From: Leifsonia poae
GTDB taxonomy: Bacteria > Actinomycetota > Actinomycetes > Actinomycetales > Microbacteriaceae
Direction of reading: 5' to 3'
NCBI RefSeq assembly: GCF_027921845.1
Contig: NZ_BSEN01000006.1
Location: 516,272 to 580,271 of the forward strand
DNA: 64,000 nucleotides
Position 1 is the stretch's first letter. The number at the start of each line of letters is the position of its first letter. The notes beneath the pieces are model-generated. The model had not been told where the DNA came from and did not search any database. It saw nothing but the letters and a program-made list of their open reading frames with translations. Positions 58,902 to 64,000 of this stretch are shown in pieces. Position numbers and translations under genes: made by a program.

Positions 58902-59744
58902 TCAGCTCGCCCAGTGCGACGGCCGCTGGAGGTTCGGGGGCAGCAGTGTGCGCGCGTCGCCGCGGGCGGCGTTGACCTGGACCTGGGTCAGGTAGATGGC
59001 GCTGGCCAGGTCGGCGCCGGACAGTTCTGCGTCGCGCAGATCGGCGCCGATCAGTTCGGCGAACGAGAGATCGGAGCCGCGCAGGTCGGCGGCGATGAGC
59101 AGCGCTCCACGCAGTTCGGCACCGCGCAGCGAGAGCCCGCTGAGGTCGGCTCCGAGAAGGTCGGCGCCCGGACCGACTCGCTTGGTCTTGCCGGTGGTCG
59201 GCAACGCGGGAAGCCCGGATCTGGCCATCCGGCTGGCTTCGCGCAAGAGCTCGGCGATCGGACCGCGCACCTCCTCGAGGTCGGTCTCGAGGATGCGCTC
59301 GGGCGACGAGGCGGTGAGCGCTTCGACGGCGGCGGACGCGCGGGTCAGCTCGGAGTGGAGCGGTGCGGCTGCGGGCATCCGGAGTGCCTCGTCGAGGTAC
59401 CAGAGCAGTTCGTGCAGCTGGCGCATGACGGGGAACACGGAGAACATGCCGGCGCGCGTCTCGGGGTCGTCGCGCCAGCTGCGGCCGTCGAAGGTGGACT
59501 GCGTGACCTTCTGGCCGGCGCCGAAGCAGTCGAAGACGGTGCAGCCCTTGAACCCCCGGTCGCGCAGATGCGGGTGGATGCCGCAGCGGAAGTCGTCCTC
59601 GAGGTTGACGCAGGGGTCGCCGGCCGGCTTGTCGAAGGCGAAATCCGCTGAGCGCGCGAACGCCAGGGCGACGCAGCACAGCCCCACGCACGAACCGCAG
59701 TCCGCCATGAGGTCGGGTCGGCTGCCGCGATCGATCGTGTCCAC
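58902..59744 (-). CDS. Pentapeptide-repeat protein with Cys-rich N-terminal domain
   Basis: This 280-residue protein has eight cysteines in the first 75 residues (16, 19, 23, 24, 45, 54, 68, 73; CGSCVGLCC, FRCGIHP, CTVFDCFG), suggesting metal binding. A helical middle follows, then an array of about eleven pentapeptide repeats near 193-250 (GADLLGADLSGLSLRGAEL and on) that folds as a right-handed quadrilateral helix. The function is unknown; it is not an obvious Qnr protein. The GTG start at 59744 directly abuts GGAGGA, and ATG 59708 is an alternative. Confidence 0.82.
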   Translation of the reverse strand: MDTIDRGSRPDLMADCGSCVGLCCVALAFARSADFAFDKPAGDPCVNLEDDFRCGIHPHLRDRGFKGCTVFDCFGAGQKVTQSTFDGRSWRDDPETRAGMFSVFPVMRQLHELLWYLDEALRMPAAAPLHSELTRASAAVEALTASSPERILETDLEEVRGPIAELLREASRMARSGLPALPTTGKTKRVGPGADLLGADLSGLSLRGAELRGALLIAADLRGSDLSFAELIGADLRDAELSGADLASAIYLTQVQVNAARGDARTLLPPNLQRPSHWAS

Positions 59745-59825
59745 TCCTCCACAGTAGGCACTCGACGACGTCTTTCGACATCTTCAGCCGATGCCGGAAT
59801 AGCTCGGAGGCGACCGCGTTAGCGT

Positions 59826-59894
59826 GAAGGTCGGACCGGTGAGTCGACCTGTGGAGGTCGGACCCCAGAAGGTCGGACCCGTGAAAGTCGGACC
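59826..59894. repeat. 15-bp tandem repeat that reads as pentapeptide repeats on the minus strand
   Basis: Four copies of (G/A)GTCGGACC start at 59829, 59856, 59871 and 59886, with a degenerate copy near 59842. On the minus strand one frame reads SDFHG, SDLLG, SDLHR, STHR, SDLHA, the A(D/N)Lxx pentapeptide pattern, outside any intact gene. Each copy is also a GGTC-N-GACC palindrome, so an operator role is possible. Confidence 0.75.
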
Positions 59895-59924
59895 ACGAAC
59901 TCGCAACGCATGAAGGAGACCTGC

Positions 59925-60881
59925 ATGACCGCACCACGTCGCACCATCGGAAACTCGGACCTCAGCGTCTACCCGCTCTCGCTCGGCGGCAACGTCTTCG
60001 GCTGGACGGCCGATCGCGGCACCTCGTTCGCGGTACTCGACGGCTACACGGCCGCCGGAGGAAACTTCGTCGACACGGCCGACGGCTACTCGGCCTGGGT
60101 GCCCGGCAACACCGGCGGCGACTCGGAGCGCATCATCGGCGAGTGGTTCGACGCCCGCGGCAACCGCGACGACGTGGTGGTCGCCACCAAGGTCAGCCAG
60201 CACCCCGACTTCAAGGGCCTCGCGGGCGACAACATCCTGCGTGCCGCCGACGCGTCGCTGGAGCGCCTGCGCACCGACCACATCGACCTCTACTACGCGC
60301 ACTTCGACGACGAGAGCGTGCCGCTGGCCGAGACCGTCGCGGCGCTCTCGAGCCTGGTCGACGCCGGCAAGGTGCGTCACATCGGCATCTCGAACTACTC
60401 GCCCGAGCGCATCGAGGAGTGGTTCCGCATCACCGAGGCCGAGGGCCTGCACCGCGCGGTGGCCCTGCAGCCGCACTACAACCTCGTCGAGCGCGACTTC
60501 GAAGAGAACTATCGCGCCATCGCGGAGCGCGAGAACCTCGGAGTCGTGCCCTACTTCGCCCTCGCCGCCGGGTTCCTCACCGGCAAGTACCGCGACGGCG
60601 TCGAGGTCGACAGCCCCCGCGCGCAGGGCGCATCCAAGTACCTGGACGACCGCGGTCGTGCTGTGCTCGGCATCCTGGACGAGGTCGCCGCAGCGCACCG
60701 GGTCTCCGTGGCGACGGTGGCCCTCGCCTGGCTCGCGGCCCAGCCGACCGTCGTCGCTCCGATCGCGAGCGCGCGCAACCTGGAGCAGCTGCCCGACCTC
60801 ATCGCCTCCGTCTCGCTCGAGCTCAGCGGCGCCGAGCTCGACGCACTGAGCGACGCGTCCGACGAGGCCGAAGCCGCCTGA
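59925..60881 (+). CDS. Aldo/keto reductase (YajO/AKR11-13-like)
   Basis: This 318-residue AKR has catalytic tetrad Asp50 and Tyr55 (NFVDTADGYSAW), Lys89 (VVATKVS) and His126 (LYYAHFDDES). The cofactor site near APIASARNLEQLPDLIASV is conserved. The YxxWxPGNxGGxSE segment marks the general stress/oxidoreductase group of actinobacteria; the substrate is unknown. AAGGAG supports ATG 59925 over one five codons upstream. It is divergent from the pentapeptide gene across the 15-bp repeat region. Confidence 0.9.
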   Translation: MTAPRRTIGNSDLSVYPLSLGGNVFGWTADRGTSFAVLDGYTAAGGNFVDTADGYSAWVPGNTGGDSERIIGEWFDARGNRDDVVVATKVSQHPDFKGLAGDNILRAADASLERLRTDHIDLYYAHFDDESVPLAETVAALSSLVDAGKVRHIGISNYSPERIEEWFRITEAEGLHRAVALQPHYNLVERDFEENYRAIAERENLGVVPYFALAAGFLTGKYRDGVEVDSPRAQGASKYLDDRGRAVLGILDEVAAAHRVSVATVALAWLAAQPTVVAPIASARNLEQLPDLIASVSLELSGAELDALSDASDEAEAA

Positions 60882-61012
60882 CGCTTCCTGCTGCCGGGGC
60901 CCGGGCGCTGCGCTCGGGCCCTCGGCGGCGCCGTGTCACCGAGGAGTCGCGACGTGCTGAAACCGGCGCGTGACGAGCGTCTCAGTGGTACAAACCACTG
61001 TCGTACGGATGG

Positions 61013-61018
61013 TATCCT
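61013..61018 (+). promoter_or_regulatory. -10 element of the tRNA-Thr/tRNA-Met operon
   Basis: TATCCT at 61013-61018 lies between two CGTACG hexamers and 48 bp before tRNA-Thr; the same hexamer is seen upstream of tRNA-Tyr. A 7-bp hairpin (60983-60989 with 60994-61000) sits just upstream. Confidence 0.45.
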
Positions 61019-61065
61019 CGTACGGTTGCCAAAAACGCGCGGCGCTCGCGCAGCGCGCAGGCTTC

Positions 61066-61137
<72 letters not shown>

Positions 61138-61171
61138 CCGTCCTCCCGGTGTTCAGCACCGCGAAGGTCGC

Positions 61172-61245
61172 GGCGGGGTAGCTCAGGTGGTTAGAGCACA
61201 CGGCTCATAATCGTGGTGTCGCGGGTTCAAGTCCCGCTCCCGCTA
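61172..61245 (+). tRNA. tRNA-Met (CAT anticodon, elongator type)
   Basis: This 74-base tRNA has anticodon CAT at 61206-61208 in loop CTCATAA and T-stem GCGGG/CCCGC. The fully paired acceptor (with wobbles) points to elongator Met (or a lysidine-modified Ile) rather than initiator. It follows tRNA-Thr by 34 bp in one transcript. CCA is not encoded. Confidence 0.92.
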
Positions 61246-61247
61246 CT

Positions 61248-61280
61248 AGCCCCGAGATCTCGCCATCTCGGGGCTTTTTT
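61248..61280 (+). terminator. Intrinsic terminator of the tRNA operon
   Basis: Perfect 11-bp stem 61248-61258 with 61265-61275 around a 6-base loop, followed by a six-T run (61275-61280). Confidence 0.92.
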
Positions 61281-61312
61281 CATGCCCGCTGATCGGCCGG
61301 TTTTGGCCCATT

Positions 61313-61600
61313 TTGCCCACCGTTGAAAACGGCGCCCCACGATCACGGTCGCTGGCAGAATCAGCGAACTATGTTGACGAATCGCGAGCCGGCGTCGCCG
61401 ATAATCCTCTTCACGCCGCAGCGGTGATCTGGCTGGCCATTGAGGCTGCGTCAGGGGCGGTACTTGTCAGGCAAACGATCGCAGCGACTTGGGGATCGGT
61501 GCGGTGCTGGCCCTGTATGTGAATCTCGCGACATTGAGCCTCTGGGGTGAGCTAGGCGCACAAATCGTGATCATTGTGGGTCACGTCGGGTCGGAGAGGG
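61313..61600 (+). pseudogene. Probable decayed membrane-protein fragment
   Basis: Frame one reads PLHAAAVIWLAIEAASGAVLVRQTIAAT and then breaks near 61488; the next frame continues LGIGAVLALYVNLATLSLWG and ELGAQIVIIVGHVG. Joined, the two make two hydrophobic segments typical of a small membrane protein, with one frameshift between. No start or full domain is recognisable. The rest of the 61281-61651 interval holds nothing else I can support. Confidence 0.35.
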
Positions 61601-61651
61601 TTCCGCGAGGCTGCAGATCGTTGCTCATCTCCAGAGCGCATACTGGCCCCT

Positions 61652-63196
61652 CTAGTCCAGCGCGACCAGGTGGTGGTCTGTCACGCGTGCGGATTCGTCG
61701 CGCGGCTTGCGGCCTCCAGCGTCGGCCACCCGGATGGCGAACTCCTGCACCAGCGGCTCGTGCAAGCCGACCAGGTGCACGTCGCACACCAGGGTCCCGC
61801 GCACGCAGGGCACGACCCAGCGGAGGGCCGAACGATCGGGGGCAGCCACGATCCGCTCGGTGAACGGCACCGCATCCGCCCGAACAGCGCCGACCTCGGC
61901 GAGCGCCGCGGCGAGCCTGCGCTCTCGAACATCCACCGGCACGTCGCGCAGCACGTTGTCCGTGAGAAGGCCGGCTGCGTCGGAGAGCGGCCGGCCTTCG
62001 GCGATGAGCTCGTCGATCCGTCGTGCGGCGGCCACGGTCTCCGGCCAGGGACGGACGACGAACGCGGGAGCATCCACCCTGGTCAGCACATCGGCGAGCA
62101 CGTCGGCAGCCACCGCGCCTGCACCGAACGCGTCGGAGTTTCCGTAGACGATCACCCCGATGCCGGTGGCGGTCTGCCAGCGCATGTGCGACGAGAACCC
62201 GGGGAGCCCCCCGGCGTGCTGCACGATGCGGCCGAAACGCCTGTCGTGCTCGACGACGAGACCGTACCCGTAGCCGATTCCGTCGAGCTCCCGCCCGGGC
62301 GGCTTCGATCCGATCGGGATCAGCGTGCGAGCGGTCTGCAGCTCGCGCCGAGATGCAGCGCTGAGCACGGCGCCGTCTGCGGTGGCGCCGTCTGTAGCGG
62401 CGTTGTCTGTTGAGGGGTCATCGAACGCCGACCCGAGGAAGTGTGCCCAGCGCGCGACGTCGTGCACGGTGCTGAAGAGGCTCCCGATACACGCGAGCGC
62501 GCCGGAGCCGACGAACGGTTCGGCGGCGAAGGTCGAACCGTCGTCGAAGGTGCGGAAGCCGGCGGCGAGGTCGGCGCCCTCACCGTAGAGGTCGGCGGAT
62601 GGGCGCGTGTGACGCAGGTTCAGTGGGTCGAGCATCCGTTCGCGCACCACGTCCTCGACGGGACGTCCGGTGACCGACTCGATCGCGCGGCCGATGAGCG
62701 AGATGCCCAGATTCGAGTACTGATACTCGGTGCCTGGGCTAGAGGCGAGCGTCAGCCCTGCAGCGACGACCGCCGCCATGTGCGCACGGGAAACTCCGAG
62801 GTGCGCGTCTCCCCAGGGGTTGTCCTCGGAGAGGCCGCCGCGATTGGAAAGCAGGTCGTCGAGCGTGAGGGCGACCGGGCTGCCATCGAACCGGGCCGCC
62901 ACCAGCTCGGGCACATAATCCGTGGCCGGAGCATGCAGGTCGAGCAGTCCGTCATCCCGCAACGCCAGCGCTGTGGCAGCCAGAAAGCTCTTCGACATCG
63001 ACGCGATCCTGAAGATCGTCTTCTCGGTGGTTGGCCGGCCGTCGAGGCGGGGTTCTCCGTCTGCGCACACAGCGACGACACGGCCCCGATACGTGACGGC
63101 GGCGATCGACGCGGGCGCTCGCCGAAGGGTCGCACCGTCCAGTCGCGCGGCGAGGGCGTCACGGGCGTGGGCTGCTAGAGGCGCCTCCTCGATCAT
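61652..63196 (-). CDS. Serine hydrolase, class C beta-lactamase/esterase family
   Basis: This 514-residue penicillin-binding-protein-like hydrolase has SxxK at Ser66-Lys69 (RIASMSKSF), the YxN motif at Tyr160-Asn162 (YQYSNLG) and a late HxG-like motif in VQHAGGLPGFSSH. The C-terminal 130 residues form an added domain of unclear role. There is no signal peptide, so a cytoplasmic esterase or peptidase is more likely than an antibiotic-resistance lactamase. Its ATG overlaps the upstream amidotransferase stop as ATGA. Confidence 0.88.
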   Translation of the reverse strand: MIEEAPLAAHARDALAARLDGATLRRAPASIAAVTYRGRVVAVCADGEPRLDGRPTTEKTIFRIASMSKSFLAATALALRDDGLLDLHAPATDYVPELVAARFDGSPVALTLDDLLSNRGGLSEDNPWGDAHLGVSRAHMAAVVAAGLTLASSPGTEYQYSNLGISLIGRAIESVTGRPVEDVVRERMLDPLNLRHTRPSADLYGEGADLAAGFRTFDDGSTFAAEPFVGSGALACIGSLFSTVHDVARWAHFLGSAFDDPSTDNAATDGATADGAVLSAASRRELQTARTLIPIGSKPPGRELDGIGYGYGLVVEHDRRFGRIVQHAGGLPGFSSHMRWQTATGIGVIVYGNSDAFGAGAVAADVLADVLTRVDAPAFVVRPWPETVAAARRIDELIAEGRPLSDAAGLLTDNVLRDVPVDVRERRLAAALAEVGAVRADAVPFTERIVAAPDRSALRWVVPCVRGTLVCDVHLVGLHEPLVQEFAIRVADAGGRKPRDESARVTDHHLVALD

Positions 63197-63984
63197 CGGG
63201 TGGCCGGACGAGCGGCGGATGCGCGAGCCGCGAGGGTCTGATCGGCGAAGGACCGCACTTCGTCGGCGAACCCCGTCACGAGCGCGCGGCTGGCTCGCGT
63301 GTTGTGCTCGTCGACACGGCGGGCCTCCTCGACGAGTTCGGCCACCGGCCTGTCGTCCGGCGACGGGGACGTCGGCTCCTTCCAGTGCAGCAGGTCCTCA
63401 GCGGAGACCTCCGGGTGAAACTGCAGCCCGTAGACGCGCTCGCCCAGCCGGAAGGCCTGATTGGCCACCGCGTCACTCGACGCCAGGAGCACGGCGGCGG
63501 GGGGCAGCGAGGTGATCATGTCCTGGTGGTTCTCGATCATGGGTGCGGCATCCCCGAACCCGCCGATGACTGGATCGCGCCGGCCGGCTTCGGACGTCGA
63601 GATCACTGTCGCGCCGCGCTCCTTCGGACCGAAGGATGCGCGCACCTCGCCCCCGGCAACTTCCGCCAGGATCTGCCCGCCGAGGCAGATCCCGAGCGTC
63701 GGCAGGTCGGCAGCGATCGCTTCGCGGGCGAGCGAGCGCTCCTGCGCCAGCCACGGCGCACGCGCGTCGTCGTCGGGCATGAGGCCGCCGCCCAGCATCA
63801 CGAGCCCGGCATATCCGTTGAGGTCTGGGGGCAGCCCATCCTCGCCGAGCGCTACGTCGACGGCGATGCCCTTCTCCTCCAGCCAGGTGCCGAGGCGACG
63901 CGGGCGAGACCCTTTCGCGTTCACGACGACGAGAACGCGGGGGCCGCTCGACTGCCGCTTGTCGTCTCGGGTCGACGTGTCCAC
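63193..63984 (-). CDS. Type 1 glutamine amidotransferase-like protein
   Basis: This protein of about 263 residues has nucleophile Cys in TLGICLGGQILAEVAGG and the His-Glu pair in LQFHPEVSAEDL. A short hydrophilic N terminus precedes the domain, and a helical tail follows. Like the paralogue at 20966-21667 it lacks a synthetase partner. GTG 63984 is the start visible here; the frame stays open to the window edge, so the real start could lie outside. It is cotranscribed with the serine hydrolase. Confidence 0.82.
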   Translation of the reverse strand: MDTSTRDDKRQSSGPRVLVVVNAKGSRPRRLGTWLEEKGIAVDVALGEDGLPPDLNGYAGLVMLGGGLMPDDDARAPWLAQERSLAREAIAADLPTLGICLGGQILAEVAGGEVRASFGPKERGATVISTSEAGRRDPVIGGFGDAAPMIENHQDMITSLPPAAVLLASSDAVANQAFRLGERVYGLQFHPEVSAEDLLHWKEPTSPSPDDRPVAELVEEARRVDEHNTRASRALVTGFADEVRSFADQTLAARASAARPATR

Positions 63985-64000
63985 CGCCGGCGCGAGTGCA

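Noticed and set aside
59826-59894. CRISPR-like direct repeats
   Set aside because: Units are only 9-12 bp with 3-6-bp spacers, period 15, and no cas genes are nearby; the period fits pentapeptide codons.
56977-59937. 986-residue open frame on the - strand
   Set aside because: Mostly antisense to the cyclomaltodextrinase and in a wrong frame through the pentapeptide gene. Only its first part (59826-59894) has meaning, as a pentapeptide-like repeat.
61652-63196. Antibiotic-resistance beta-lactamase
   Set aside because: Although it has SxxK and YxN, there is no signal peptide and it has an extra C-terminal domain; esterase-type serine hydrolases share these motifs.

Overview
The window is GC-rich actinobacterial DNA with dense gene packing, frequent GTG starts and four-base ATGA/GTGA overlaps. 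Gene content (FprA-type ferredoxin reductase, a MenF/MenG/polyprenyl synthase menaquinone block, the ribosomal mini-protein bS22, a BldC-like regulator, a ClgR-like regulator beside clpP, PPK2, YajQ) and a strong liking for the words GGATGC/GCATCC suggest the family Microbacteriaceae. The genus cannot be fixed from sequence alone. It reads as ordinary chromosome: I see no prophage, CRISPR array or insertion sequence.

Layout. 0-10 kb: a DUF805 membrane protein, a Cys-less HesB-like protein, a formylglycine-generating enzyme, a PfpI/DJ-1 protein, an aldo/keto reductase, an oligopeptidase B coupled to an FUSC-type transporter, and a GH13 alpha-glucosidase. 10-20 kb: TetR, a class A penicillin-binding protein, MarR, an ECF41-like sigma factor divergent from an epimerase/NmrA-like oxidoreductase, PadR plus a drug ABC exporter, and a winged-helix regulator. 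20-28 kb: upp, tadA, a glutamine amidotransferase coupled to a CDF metal exporter, proC, a DUF559 nuclease gene bracketed by inverted palindromes, KtrA/KtrB potassium uptake, ArsR, a BldC-like HTH protein and bS22. 28-38 kb: glutaredoxin/Dabb pair, a large membrane hydrolase, PPK2, MenF divergent from MenG and a polyprenyl diphosphate synthase, FprA, YajQ. 38-50 kb: GNAT, DoxX, two overlapping GAF-ANTAR proteins, DedA with a NarL-type two-component system, an acyltransferase, clgR/clpP, tRNA-Tyr, an inositol-phosphatase-like enzyme and an M23 peptidase. 50-59 kb: an alpha-glucan locus with an alpha-glucosidase, LacI regulator, binding protein, two MalFG-type permeases and a cyclomaltodextrinase-like enzyme. 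59-64 kb: a Cys-rich pentapeptide protein, an aldo/keto reductase, tRNA-Thr and tRNA-Met, a probable decayed membrane gene, a serine hydrolase and a glutamine amidotransferase.

The sugar locus works as a unit. Two near-identical LacI-type operators lie between the divergent lacI and malE-like genes. The importer brings in maltodextrins, which the GH13 enzymes cut to glucose. A strong hairpin between the binding-protein gene and the permease genes fits their usual unequal expression.

The most unusual signal is a set of long intergenic palindromes sharing a CGAGTC core. Two copies of about 70-90 bp lie in inverted orientation around a lone DUF559/VSR-fold nuclease gene (23517-24608), like terminal inverted repeats. 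Related solitary hairpins occur at 20856-20928 and, as a tandem pair, at 49705-49887. Other points of interest are a 15-bp repeat that reads as a pentapeptide-repeat fragment outside any gene, an alpha-glucosidase frame with no ATG/GTG/TTG before its conserved N-terminal strand, an ECF41-type promoter candidate, and small genes easily missed (bS22; a 47-residue CxxCxGxG protein).
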